A stretch of 64,000 bases of DNA. Source: Acinetobacter colistiniresistens. Its GTDB lineage: Bacteria; Pseudomonadota; Gammaproteobacteria; Pseudomonadales; Moraxellaceae. Below are positions 1 to 8,830 of the stretch, piece after piece. Location of the stretch: the NCBI RefSeq assembly GCF_024582815.1, contig NZ_CP102099.1:2976001-3040000 (forward strand), read 5' to 3'. Numbering within the stretch: the stretch's first letter is position 1; each line of letters opens with the position of its first letter. Under the pieces are notes generated by a model. That model saw only the letters and a program-made list of their open reading frames with translations, did not search any database and was not told the DNA's origin. The translations under genes and the position numbers were made by a program.

Positions 1-164
1 AATGTTTTCCCTGAATTTTCATTTACGTTTCCTATCAAATTAAAGATATAAATTTTTATCACTAAGCCTAAAGGCAACTTTTTCCGATACAATTTCAAAA
101 AGTAGCAAATTTAATGCAACTTTTGAGCATTCAATCTAATTACTCTCCTGTATTTTATTGATAT

Positions 165-1235
165 ATGAATAAAAACCTAAACTTTGATCTTAATTCAGCT
201 AAGGACACCATTTCAAATGCTTTGCTTCGTGAAGCGTTGAGTGTCGCCGCAAGTCGTGGTTTAAATATTGTCAATATCGCCAATCGTGCAGGCATTTCAG
301 CAGAATTACTAACCTCATCCAAAGCCCGTGTGCCCGTGACGCAATGTGCGCAGTTATGGGTCGAACTTGCAGAAAGCATGAATGATGAGTTTTTGGGCAT
401 GGATCGCCATCCCATGCGCCGAGGCAGTTATCGTCTATTGGCAAAATTAGCCTTCAATGCTGAAACCTTAGAGCAAGCCATTCAGGAGATTTTAAAATTC
501 CTGAGTCTGGTGCTTGATGATATTCACGGTGAATTGGTACAACGCGGTTCCAAAGCCTATCTGATCTTGCACGATCGTGAGCATCCCAAACGGATGTTCA
601 CTTATTCTACCTATCTAATGCTGGTGCATAGTTTGATGTGCTGGTTGAGTGATCAGCGTATTGGCTTTCATAAAATGAGCTTTAGATGTCATTCTCCAGT
701 CGAACTACAGGATTATCGGGTGCGCTTTTGCGAAGATATTCAATTTAATGCCGACCAGAATCAGATTGAGTTTGATGCCCATTATCTCAAGCATAAAATC
801 AAAAAAGACAAACAGGCGCTCAATGATTTTCTAAGAAAAACCCCTTATAACCTGATTGTACGCTTTAAGAATGAGAACTCGTTAAGCTTACAAATTCGTC
901 GCCAATTGCTGTTACAACCGCCATCGCAGTGGGATGAATTGAAAGAGATTGCACAACAACTCAATATGTCAACTGCCACCATTCAGCGTCGCTTAAAGCA
1001 GGAAGGTGTCAGTTATCAGCAACTTAAAAATGACATTCGCTGTGATATTGCGATTGAACGATTGTGCAAAAGTAATGATTCAATTCAAAATATCAGTGAT
1101 GATCTGCATTTCCATGACCCAAGTGCGTTCCATCGCGCCTTTAAGAAATGGACAGGACTCAGTCCAGGCAGCTATCGTAAATCTTCACCATATAAAAAGG
1201 AACTTTTGGATCGCTCAGAACGCTCAAAGGAGTAA
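165..1235 (+). CDS. AraC-family transcriptional regulator (OruR/ArgR-like)
   Basis: A 356-residue protein with the two-part plan of AraC regulators that carry an N-terminal 'arabinose-binding-like' sensor domain (about residues 30-215) and a C-terminal double helix-turn-helix (about residues 250-345). The second HTH ends in the family signature around FHDPSAFHRAFKKWTG. The ligand cannot be read from sequence. The stop codon lies directly before the ATG of the next gene, whose ribosome site AAGGAG is inside this gene's 3' end, so the two are translationally coupled. It may control that flavoprotein or a target outside the window. Confidence 0.85.
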   Translation: MNKNLNFDLNSAKDTISNALLREALSVAASRGLNIVNIANRAGISAELLTSSKARVPVTQCAQLWVELAESMNDEFLGMDRHPMRRGSYRLLAKLAFNAETLEQAIQEILKFLSLVLDDIHGELVQRGSKAYLILHDREHPKRMFTYSTYLMLVHSLMCWLSDQRIGFHKMSFRCHSPVELQDYRVRFCEDIQFNADQNQIEFDAHYLKHKIKKDKQALNDFLRKTPYNLIVRFKNENSLSLQIRRQLLLQPPSQWDELKEIAQQLNMSTATIQRRLKQEGVSYQQLKNDIRCDIAIERLCKSNDSIQNISDDLHFHDPSAFHRAFKKWTGLSPGSYRKSSPYKKELLDRSERSKE

Positions 1236-1871
1236 ATGATGTATTTACCAGAAATATTTGAAGAAACAGATCTTGAGAAACTCTATCAATTGATTCAGGA
1301 CTATCCTTTTGCGACTTTAATGAGCCATAGTGCTGAAGGCATAGAAGCCAATCATTTGCCCTTTCATTTATTGCGTGATGAGCAAAGCCAGACAGCGACA
1401 CTGGTTGCACATATTGCCAAGAATAATCCGTTGCATACGCAAATTAAAAACGACACTGAAGTTCTTATTATTTTTCAGGGTGAGCAAGCTTATATTTCAC
1501 CAAACTGGTATCCGAGCAAGCAGCAACACCATCAACATGTACCAACATGGAACTATCAAGTGGTTCATGTCAAAGGTCGCATTTATTTCTTACATGATGA
1601 AAAAGCCCTACGTGGCATTTTGGCTAAACTGACACGGGTTCATGAAGCCAAACAAGCAACGCCATGGAAAATGTCGGATGCACCAAGTGAGTATATTGCT
1701 CGGGAACTGCAAGGGATTGTTGGCATTGAAATTCAGATTTCGCACATTACAGGCAAGTTTAAGCTGAGCCAAAATCGAGATAAAGAAGATGCCTTAGGGG
1801 TTGTAAATGGACTGCAACAACAAGGTGACAACCGATTAGCCGATGCAGTACAGCAATATATTGAAGATTAA
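1236..1871 (+). CDS. FMN-binding PaiB-like protein
   Basis: A 211-residue protein starting MMYLPEIFEETD. It matches the PaiB / FMN-binding negative regulator family: an N-terminal split-barrel flavin domain with LPFHLL near residue 43 and the ISPNWYPSK segment near residue 85 that lines the FMN site. PaiB of Bacillus is described as a repressor of sporulation and protease genes, but most family members have no known role and may simply be flavin-binding enzymes. It is coupled to the upstream AraC regulator and converges with prmC, overlapping it by 4 bp at the stop codons. Confidence 0.85.
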   Translation: MMYLPEIFEETDLEKLYQLIQDYPFATLMSHSAEGIEANHLPFHLLRDEQSQTATLVAHIAKNNPLHTQIKNDTEVLIIFQGEQAYISPNWYPSKQQHHQHVPTWNYQVVHVKGRIYFLHDEKALRGILAKLTRVHEAKQATPWKMSDAPSEYIARELQGIVGIEIQISHITGKFKLSQNRDKEDALGVVNGLQQQGDNRLADAVQQYIED

Positions 1872-2686
1872 ACGGGCTTTCGTCCTAGACTTACACGATC
1901 ATTGCCGCCATAGTCCTGAATGGTCTTGATCTGCTCAAAACCTTGTTGCTCAAAAATATCTCGTACTGCTTGGCCTTGGTCATAGCCATGTTCAAGCACA
2001 ATCCAGCCATTCGGTTTAAGCCAATTCTTGCCTTGGGTGATAATGATCTCAATATCCGCCATGCCTTGCTTATCAGCCGTCAAGGCACGCTCAGGTTCGG
2101 ACTGGAGCTTTTGCATATGCACATCTTCAGGATCAATATACGGCGGATTCGACACAATCAGATCAAACCGTTGCTGTTCTAAAGCATCAAACCAAGCCCC
2201 ACAGGCAAATTTCACCTGCATCAGCCCGTGTCGAACAGCATTGTCCTGAGCCACATCTAAAGTCGGGGCATAAATATCTGTTGCAGTCACTTGCCATTGA
2301 GCACGTTCACTTGCAAGCGCTAAAGCAATCGCACCTGTGCCCGTACCTAAATCGACAATATTGGCCTTTGCATCAAGTGGCAGTTTTAATACTGTTTCAA
2401 CCAGAATTTCAGTATCTGGACGCGGCACCAAAGTGTCATGAGTGACTTTTAAATCGAGCGTCCAAAAGGGTTGTGAACCTGTGACATAGGCCAAAGGTTC
2501 ACCTTGTTCGATACGAGCCAGACCATCCAGATAAGCCTGCTCCTGCATTTCGGTCAACTCTTGCTCAAGTCTTAATTTGAGTTCTAAACTATTTACACCC
2601 AAAAGATGTTCGAGTAACCATGCCGCCTCCTGACGTTCATAGCTATCAATTTCACCTTTGATTTCTAAGGCTTGAGCAATATTCAT
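1868..2686 (-). CDS. prmC: Peptide chain release factor N5-glutamine methyltransferase PrmC
   Basis: 272 residues. It methylates the glutamine of the GGQ motif of release factors RF1 and RF2, using S-adenosylmethionine, in the cytoplasm. Visible features: an N-terminal helical substrate-recognition domain (about residues 1-80), the SAM-binding loop DLGTGTGAIALALA near residue 117, and the catalytic NPPY motif near residue 185. The ATG overlaps the stop codon of prfA by one base (TAATG), so it is co-translated with the gene of its own substrate, the usual bacterial arrangement. Confidence 0.97.
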   Translation of the reverse strand: MNIAQALEIKGEIDSYERQEAAWLLEHLLGVNSLELKLRLEQELTEMQEQAYLDGLARIEQGEPLAYVTGSQPFWTLDLKVTHDTLVPRPDTEILVETVLKLPLDAKANIVDLGTGTGAIALALASERAQWQVTATDIYAPTLDVAQDNAVRHGLMQVKFACGAWFDALEQQRFDLIVSNPPYIDPEDVHMQKLQSEPERALTADKQGMADIEIIITQGKNWLKPNGWIVLEHGYDQGQAVRDIFEQQGFEQIKTIQDYGGNDRVSLGRKPV

Positions 2687-3774
2687 TAGCCGCCATTTTC
2701 CTGTGCAAGCATTGCCAACTGATCCGCCTGATATTCACGATGCAAGCTGTCCAGCAATTCTGTTAAATCACCTTCCATAATCGCATCTAACTTATATAAA
2801 GTCAGGTTGATACGATGGTCAGTCATACGACCTTGTGGATAGTTATAGGTACGGATACGCTCTGAACGGTCACCAGAACCGACCAAGTCACGGCGCATTT
2901 CTGAAGTTGCTGCATCAGCGGCTGCACGTTTGGCATTTTCTAAACGCGAGACCAACAACGCCATCGCTTTGGCTTTATTCTTATGTTGCGAACGTTCTTC
3001 CTGACATTCCACTACCACACCCGAAGGAATATGGGTAATACGTACCGCTGAATCAGTTTTGTTAATGTGCTGACCGCCTGCGCCGGATGCACGATAGGTA
3101 TCAATACGTAAATCGGCTGGATTGATTTCGACTGTAGTATCTACATCGACTTCAGGCAGAATCGCAACCGTACAAGCCGAAGTATGTACACGACCTTGGG
3201 ATTCAGTTGCAGGTACACGTTGTACACGATGGGCGCCACTTTCAAATTTCAAACGGCCATAGACACCTTCACCATCAATACGGCAAATGATTTCTTTATA
3301 ACCACCATGCTCGCCTTCATTTTCAGAAAGCACTTCAATACGCCAACCTTGTGTTTCAGCGTATTTGCTATACATACGGAATAAATCGCCTGAGAAGATA
3401 GCCGCCTCATCACCGCCCGTTCCAGCACGCACTTCAAGATAGGCTGCATTGGCATCATTTGGATCTTTCGGAATCATCAACACGTTTAACTGCTCTTCAA
3501 GTGCAACCAAAAGTGCTTTATTTTCTTTAATTTCTTCTTCTGCCATATCTTTGAAATCAGGATCTGATTTCATCGTTTCAGCCGTTTCGATATCTTCTTC
3601 AGCTTGACGATATTTGCTCCAAACTTCAGTGATTTCAGTTAAATCATTGTGTTCGCGAGACAGTTTACGAAAACGTTTATTGTCCGAAATTACTTCTACA
3701 TCTGCAAGTAATGCAGTCAGCTCTTCGTGACGATCACAAAGTTGATCGAGTCTTAAACGGAGTGATGCTTTCAT
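2686..3774 (-). CDS. prfA: Peptide chain release factor 1
   Basis: 362 residues, normal length for RF1, which recognises UAA and UAG stop codons and triggers peptide release. The catalytic GGQ sits in [18 protein letters not shown] near residue 235, and the long N-terminal coiled helices and the RF-1 domain are complete. It lies directly upstream of prmC in the same transcription unit. The upstream gene (hemA in many gammaproteobacteria) is not present, and the next gene on that side is unrelated and divergent. Confidence 0.98.
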   Translation of the reverse strand: MKASLRLRLDQLCDRHEELTALLADVEVISDNKRFRKLSREHNDLTEITEVWSKYRQAEEDIETAETMKSDPDFKDMAEEEIKENKALLVALEEQLNVLMIPKDPNDANAAYLEVRAGTGGDEAAIFSGDLFRMYSKYAETQGWRIEVLSENEGEHGGYKEIICRIDGEGVYGRLKFESGAHRVQRVPATESQGRVHTSACTVAILPEVDVDTTVEINPADLRIDTYRASGAGGQHINKTDSAVRITHIPSGVVVECQEERSQHKNKAKAMALLVSRLENAKRAAADAATSEMRRDLVGSGDRSERIRTYNYPQGRMTDHRINLTLYKLDAIMEGDLTELLDSLHREYQADQLAMLAQENGG

Positions 3775-4012
3775 GGGCGGAATATCTCAAAATCTAAAGA
3801 CTCAGTGCCGATGAAGCACGAGCAAAATCAAAAAATTGCGCATAGTTTACAGACTCCACCGCTTAAAAGACATAGAGAATCAGGGGAACTTACTATTCCT
3901 CACCCATTTCATCACAAATTGTTCAGTTTTAGTTTTCAGTGCTTGTTCTCTGATCAAGGCTTATATATAAATAACGAAGGACAAATAGAAAGATAAAACA
4001 ACAGGATAATCT

Positions 4013-4480
4013 ATGAATAATTTTATAAACCGCCCCACCTCAGCCTTTATTGCTGCAAGCTGGGTGGCCTTACTCGCAGGTGGCGTTGGCTTTATGATTG
4101 GTCTATGGAATGCCAATATGCCCTTGCATGAAAAAGGCTATTATCTTGTGATCTTGCTTTACGGACTTTTTTCCGCGGCTTCTTTACAGAAAACTGTTCG
4201 TGACCAACTGGAAGAGATTCCCGTCACGGCGATTTACTATGGCTTATGTTGGGCTTCAATGGCCCTATGCATCGGACTACTTTTAATAAGCTTATGGAAC
4301 GCAGAGCTCAGTATGAGCGAAAAAGGCTTTTACATCATGTCATTTCTATTAAGTCTGTTTGGTGTAGTGGCAACCCAAAAGAATATTCGTGACTTAAACT
4401 ATCTACGCCTGCAAGCCGAACTCAATCCACGTCAGCCCAAACTCGAAGAACAAACAATAAAAGATGAACCATTAAATTAA
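4013..4480 (+). CDS. YiaA/YiaB-family inner membrane protein
   Basis: 155 residues containing two copies of the YiaAB two-helix unit. Each has a hydrophobic hairpin followed by a charged element: ISxxNANMPLHEKGYY-like near residue 35 and LWNAELSMSEKGFYIM near residue 98, each followed by a second helix ending in QKxxRD (LQKTVRDQ and TQKNIRDL). Four membrane segments are expected. The family has no established function. It is monocistronic, with its own terminator downstream. Confidence 0.85.
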   Translation: MNNFINRPTSAFIAASWVALLAGGVGFMIGLWNANMPLHEKGYYLVILLYGLFSAASLQKTVRDQLEEIPVTAIYYGLCWASMALCIGLLLISLWNAELSMSEKGFYIMSFLLSLFGVVATQKNIRDLNYLRLQAELNPRQPKLEEQTIKDEPLN

Positions 4481-4493
4481 TCAAAAAATAAAT

Positions 4494-4520
4494 GGAACCT
4501 TAAAATAAGGTTTCATTGTT
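4494..4520 (+). terminator. Rho-independent terminator after yiaAB-like gene
   Basis: Stem GGAACCTT / AAGGTTTC with a 4-base loop, followed by ATTGTTTTT, 14 bases after the stop codon. Confidence 0.7.
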
Positions 4521-4717
4521 TTTGTGCAGTTATTGACTATCTTGTTGTTTAATCGAACTTAACTCGCATTTTGCGCTATTTTAAGAAACAAAACACTACA
4601 ATCTAGACACCAAAGAGTAATAATTCAGAAAAGCTTCTCCATACTTTCATACTCAAATTTTGTTACATTTGCAGCCATGAAAAAGAGGTCCGATGAATTG
4701 CGGACACGGAGTCAAAA

Positions 4718-5146
4718 ATGAAATTAAATACTTGGTTATGTGCTGCTATTTTTGCAAGCTCATCATTGGTTACTGCTGCTCATGCTGATAATGCAACCCG
4801 TGTTGCTGCAACATCTGCACTTGGTAGTGTGGTTGGTACTGCAGTAGGTAAAGAAATCGGTGGTAATAACGGTGCAATGATTGGCTCTGCTTTGGGTGGC
4901 GCTGGTGGTGCAGCAGCAGCAAGTAGCAAACGTACCCGTACTGAAGCTGCTATTGGCGGTGGTCTAGGTGGTGTCGGTGGTTATACTGTTGGTAAAAACA
5001 TCGGTGGTAGCACGGGTGGTTATATCGGTGCTGCAGCTGGCGCAGCGGGTGGTTCTGCTCTAGGCCGTAAAGTCGGTCAAGACCGTTATTATGACAATCA
5101 GCAATCTAAAAAATACAAGAAAAAAAGAAAGCATCGTCATCACTAA
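4718..5146 (+). CDS. Exported glycine-zipper protein
   Basis: 142 residues with a Sec signal peptide (LCAAIFASSSLVTAAHA, cleavage before DNATR). Then come about 90 residues of repeated small-residue zipper (GSVVGTAVGKEIGG, GAMIGSALGGAGG, GGGLGGVGGYTVG, GGYIGAAAGAAGG), matching glycine-zipper outer-membrane or periplasmic proteins. The tail is strongly basic (KKYKKKRKHRHH), unusual for an exported protein and possibly a lipid or nucleic-acid contact. Start supported by GGAG 9 bases upstream. Function unknown. The composition also resembles the OmpA-like 17-kDa antigen group but lacks a lipobox. Confidence 0.8.
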   Translation: MKLNTWLCAAIFASSSLVTAAHADNATRVAATSALGSVVGTAVGKEIGGNNGAMIGSALGGAGGAAAASSKRTRTEAAIGGGLGGVGGYTVGKNIGGSTGGYIGAAAGAAGGSALGRKVGQDRYYDNQQSKKYKKKRKHRHH

Positions 5147-5148
5147 TT

Positions 5149-5175
5149 TAAAAAGCACCTTCGGGTGCTTTTTTA
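5149..5175 (+). terminator. Rho-independent terminator
   Basis: Hairpin AGCACC-TTCG-GGTGCT followed by TTTTTT right after the glycine-zipper gene. The 200 bases from here to the exporter stop codon at 5375 show no gene, and base composition drops to strongly AT-rich, so one edge of the RiPP island probably lies here. Confidence 0.85.
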
Positions 5176-5374
5176 TTCTCCTAAAAGCCACATCAAATAA
5201 CAAAATCCGGAGCAGATATCATACTGCATCTTCAAGTTGTTATTGTTATGTCATATCTCAATATAAGAAATTTTAATTTATACGCCGAATAAGCCATCAT
5301 AAATAAAGTTGAACATCATGTGTTTTTATTAAATAACCTTAGACGATTATTACTAAAGAAAATTCTATATTTTC

Positions 5375-6694
5375 TCATCGACAACACCCGCCTATCTCAC
5401 CTACTGAATATAGAATCATATTTTTCTTATAAATTTCAGTAAGTTCCACATCCTCTAACGAATATATTTCTTTAATACTTTTAGATTTGATAAAATAAAA
5501 TGTAATTATTAGAATAAAAACACCAAATCCAGCAATCGTCAAAGGCAAACCAATATGATCAATCAAAAAACCACATACAACGTTACCAAAAGGAACCATT
5601 AAACCTGACATGAATGCGACAGCACTAACAATCCTATTCTGAAATTCCCTTGGTGTAGCTTTAAGCCTAACAGCCATTGTATTTGTCGCAATAATGCTAA
5701 AGGATATACCACACAATAAAAATATAAATGAAAGTATCAAAGCAAGCAAATAAACATATTTTCCAAGAAAAATATTCCAAGCCCCATTAAAAACAATGAG
5801 AACCCCATACCATAAAACCCTAGACGTATTACTGTATATCGATTCCACTTTTCATTTAAATATGCAATAATTTTTGATCCCCCTAAAAACAAGCCAGTAG
5901 CAAAAGCCCCTTCAGCAAAAACCAGCAACCACACATCCTTATTGTATTTATTATAAACCAAAGATGGCATAACTATAGTAAACATTGATGAAAAAACAAA
6001 ATTAGTTAAAAGTATCAATATACATATATAAAACTCAGACTTAATCTGAAAAACAAAATACAAACTATCTTTAGTATTTACATACCATTCATAGAAAAAA
6101 TTCTCCTTTATCAATTTTTACTACTCTCAAAATAACTAACATTCAAAATTAACAAAAAGCAAAAAGCAAAATAGAAAAAATTATTATTAACCCATAAAGA
6201 ATATTAAACACTGATAGAATAGCTGTAGCCAAAATTGGACCAGAAAACATTACAAATGAAGAAATCACCGTTTTAAATCTTAAAGCAATATCTAATTCTT
6301 CTTTAGGTACTAGCGATGACAACATACTTGAGTGAAGTGGCTCTCTAATACCAGCACAAACTCCAAGAATAACTAAAGAGAAAGCAATAATCAGAATATT
6401 GTATAGTTTCACAAAATAAAAAAAGTTAAAACCAATATAACAAGCATGCTAATAAAATTACAAAATAAAAGAATTTTTCTTATTAAATATATCCCCAAAA
6501 ACCCAAATATCACTCTTGAAAAAGATCAAAAAACCACCTAAAGCAATCATAGCAGCAAAAATCTTGACATCATTTGTTGCACTCATTATCCACCAAGCAA
6601 TTATAACTCGTACACTTCTAAGACTTGTGGATGTAAAAAGAATATTAAATTGAAATAAATAAAAATTTTTACTCAGTCCTTGCAAAAAAATCAT
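5375..6694 (-). pseudogene. MFS exporter of the RiPP locus (frame broken at homopolymers, probably one intact gene)
   Basis: Four fragments in shifting frames add up to one major-facilitator protein of about 440 residues with around 12 hydrophobic segments. The loop-2 signature reads FGFLGDIFNKKK once two runs are lengthened by one base. Frames re-join by adding one base at runs near 6519-6523, 6493-6496, 6474-6478, 6428-6431, 6418-6424, 6154-6158, 6115-6119 and 5739-5741. Segments such as FSLVILGVCAGIREPLHSS and GNVVCGFLIDHIGLPLTIAG are typical MFS. As the last gene of the peptide operon it most likely exports the product and gives self-protection; this role is inferred from position. ATG at 6694 follows AGGTTGAC. 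Confidence 0.75.
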
Positions 6695-6714
6695 GTCAAC
6701 CTATAAATATATAA

Positions 6715-7888
6715 CTAATTATTAACCAATACACTTCCCATTAAACGTGTATTTAGACCTAAAGCCATGTAAGAATTTACTCCTCCATTAAGAGATTTAC
6801 ACAAACCTAATCCAACATACTCTTCAATTAATCCTAAAACCTCTGAACTTCTCTTCCCACTTTGACAATATACTATGGTATCTATATTCTTTTAATAATA
6901 TTGAGACACTTAGGATCATCTTTTAACAATGCCACAGGTAAGTTAATTCCACCAATAGAAAACTCAATGTGTTCAGAATAATCTCTAACATCAATCAGCT
7001 GCACTTCACGATCTGATAATAAAATTTCATTCAATATATTCGGTGGAATTGATTGATGATTAATTTCACACACACCATAATCAATATTAGTTAAATGCTC
7101 TTTTTGTGAGGCTAAAAGTCTTAAATTTCTTAATGGATTTTTGGCATTTACTTTAACTTCAACCTTGTTTATTTCAAAATTTTTAACATCAAACAAAATC
7201 AACTCTCCACTTTTAAGCTTTTATCACTTATAATTGATTTAATGACTAGAGACGCTTGAAGTGAACCAATAGTTCCCGCCAAAAAACCAAATACTCCTGC
7301 TTCAGCACAGTTCTGTGCTAATTGTTTAGGTGGCGGCTCAGGAAAAATATCTCTTAAATTAATAAAATCGCCACTCAAATCTTGGTCTGTATTGAATGCA
7401 CAGATTTGGCCTTCAAATTGACTAATAGATGCATAAATAAGAGTTTTTATTAAAAAACAGAAATCATTAAGTAAATATTTCGTAGAAAAATTATCTGTTG
7501 TATCAACAATAATATCTTGATCACTTAGTATTTCATCTAAATTACCATAATGGATGCATTGATCTACATGTTTAACATTAACAAATTTATTCAAACCTCT
7601 AAGTTTTCTTTCGGCAACAACACCTTTCTTCTGCCCAACATCTTCATAGCTATATAGCGTTTGACGATGAAGATTACTAATATCAATAATATCATCCTCT
7701 ACTATTGTAATATTTCCTATACCTGCCGCTACCAAATAATTTAATACTGGGCAACCTAACCCACCAGCACCAATAACTGCAACTTTTGCAGTTTTCAGCA
7801 TCATTTGTTTTTCAAATGAAAAATCTGTTAGTAATAAATGTCGTGAATAATGTAAAATCTCTTCTAAACTAAATTTTATGTTAGACAT
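6715..7888 (-). pseudogene. MoeZ/Uba4-type E1 adenylyltransferase-rhodanese fusion (frame broken twice)
   Basis: Reconstructs to about 390 residues. Residues 1-235 are a ThiF/MoeB E1 domain with the nucleotide loop VIGAGGLGCP (38-47), the VDTTDNF segment and NCAEAGVFG. The rest is a rhodanese domain with LIDVRDYSEH and the active-site loop VYCQSGKRSSE. The frame must be restored by one base at 7211-7214 and one at 6890-6893, and the catalytic cysteine lies past the second break. In this family ATP adenylates the C-terminal glycine of a ubiquitin-like carrier and the rhodanese supplies sulfur. The usual zinc CYRC motif before FPEPPP is replaced by NLRD. ATG at 7888 starts 2 bases after the carrier gene's stop. 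Confidence 0.8.
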
Positions 7889-7890
7889 AA

Positions 7891-8160
7891 TCAACCACCT
7901 GCAATTGCTGTAAGAAGAAGAATATCATCACCATCCTTAAATTCAATTTTTTAATTTCATCGTAATCAATATATGCTATACCATTTATAATTAATGAAAC
8001 AAAAGTATTTAACTTATTTTCTGTAACTATTTCTTGATAAAGCTTATCCAAGTTAAATTCTAGAAAAAAATAATATCCTGAATGTTTCGAGCCTCGAGTA
8101 CGAAGTCTTTTTTCCATTTGTTAATTTCGAAAACTGATTACATAATTTCAAGTCAATCAT
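7891..8160 (-). pseudogene. MoaD/ThiS-like ubiquitin-fold sulfur carrier (frame broken at homopolymers)
   Basis: Starting at ATG 8160, preceded by GGAGTTGAA, the gene reads as a protein of about 90 residues ending KDGDDILLLTAIAGG. This is the beta-grasp tail with the C-terminal Gly-Gly that E1 enzymes adenylate and convert to a thiocarboxylate. One added base is needed in each of three runs: 8108-8113, 8064-8070 and 7947-7952. The middle reads FVSLIINGIAYIDYDEI, a normal MoaD strand pattern. Placed between tfuA and the E1-rhodanese gene, it is the likely sulfur donor for peptide modification. In the raw frame the Gly-Gly tail is lost. Confidence 0.75.
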
Positions 8161-8200
8161 TTCAACTCCAACTCTTTTTGAACAATGTATATCTAAAAAT

Positions 8201-8830
8201 CTAAGAGGTCTTTTGTCTTAATACGATATTTATTAAATTCTTCCATCTCATTTTTAATTGTTCTTTAGTTAATATTTTTCTATCAATTAGCATCTGACCT
8301 ACTAAATTTAAAGTCCGCTCCCCATACCAACGACTCTTTACTGAATGCAATATTTCCTCTGAATTAATAATATCTATTCTCCCTTGTAAATAAAGAGAAT
8401 TCATCCACTCTCTTATATGAACCAAAGGTTCTGTTAATGGAGTAAATGGCGCTTCAGCTTCATGAATTAATGTTACTTCATCATCATCCAGATGATCTAG
8501 AAGAAACATATTGTAAACCTGACCAAAACCTTGCATTCCTAAAAAATTCATCTCTGCAGCACGTATTGCCCCCATCGAAGATGCTCCCCATAATTCACAG
8601 CCTTTTTCAATGGCTGTTCTTAGTTCAACATGTCCAACAGCAGCCTGTGAATGGAAAACTCCATCGACAATAAGTAATTTAACTGGCTCATCTATTAATT
8701 GAGTTAATTTATCAATATCACCTCGTTTAACTGGTGGGTGTATTTCAATGAATGGATTCAACATCAATTCATCATTAAAACCGTATCCTGTTGGTCCAAT
8801 AAACACATGAAATTTAATCTGATTTTTCAT
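8201..8830 (-). CDS. tfuA: TfuA-like protein, partner of YcaO
   Basis: 209 residues of the TfuA family: VFIGPTG at the N terminus (residues 9-15), LLIVDGVFHSQAAVGHVEL in the middle, and the hallmark GASSMGAIRAAEM followed by GMQGFGQVY. TfuA proteins accompany YcaO enzymes in thioamide-forming pathways (methyl-coenzyme M reductase, trifolitoxin-type and thiovarsolin-type clusters). One has been shown to hydrolyse thiocarboxylated ThiS and to help YcaO bind substrate. Its ATG follows AAGGAAC and overlaps the 3' end of ycaO by 17 bp, indicating coupling. The frame is intact. Confidence 0.92.
   Translation of the reverse strand: MKNQIKFHVFIGPTGYGFNDELMLNPFIEIHPPVKRGDIDKLTQLIDEPVKLLIVDGVFHSQAAVGHVELRTAIEKGCELWGASSMGAIRAAEMNFLGMQGFGQVYNMFLLDHLDDDEVTLIHEAEAPFTPLTEPLVHIREWMNSLYLQGRIDIINSEEILHSVKSRWYGERTLNLVGQMLIDRKILTKEQLKMRWKNLINIVLRQKTS

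Noticed and set aside
3805..3996. 63-codon plus frame upstream of the yiaAB-like gene
   Set aside because: Compositionally random, with no plausible start region or motif.
5091..5276. 61-codon plus-strand frame after the glycine-zipper gene
   Set aside because: It overlaps the real gene's end and runs through the terminator; no ribosome site.
5375..6694. Reading the exporter fragments as four separate small membrane proteins
   Set aside because: The fragments are consecutive parts of one MFS fold, and joins need only one base in a homopolymer each.
7881..8117. 78-codon minus frame starting at 8117 as a real protein
   Set aside because: Its first and last parts are out-of-frame readings of the MoaD-like gene; the Gly-Gly end and a better start at 8160 appear after frame repair.
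8446..8673. Plus-strand frame inside tfuA
   Set aside because: Antisense shadow with no start signal.
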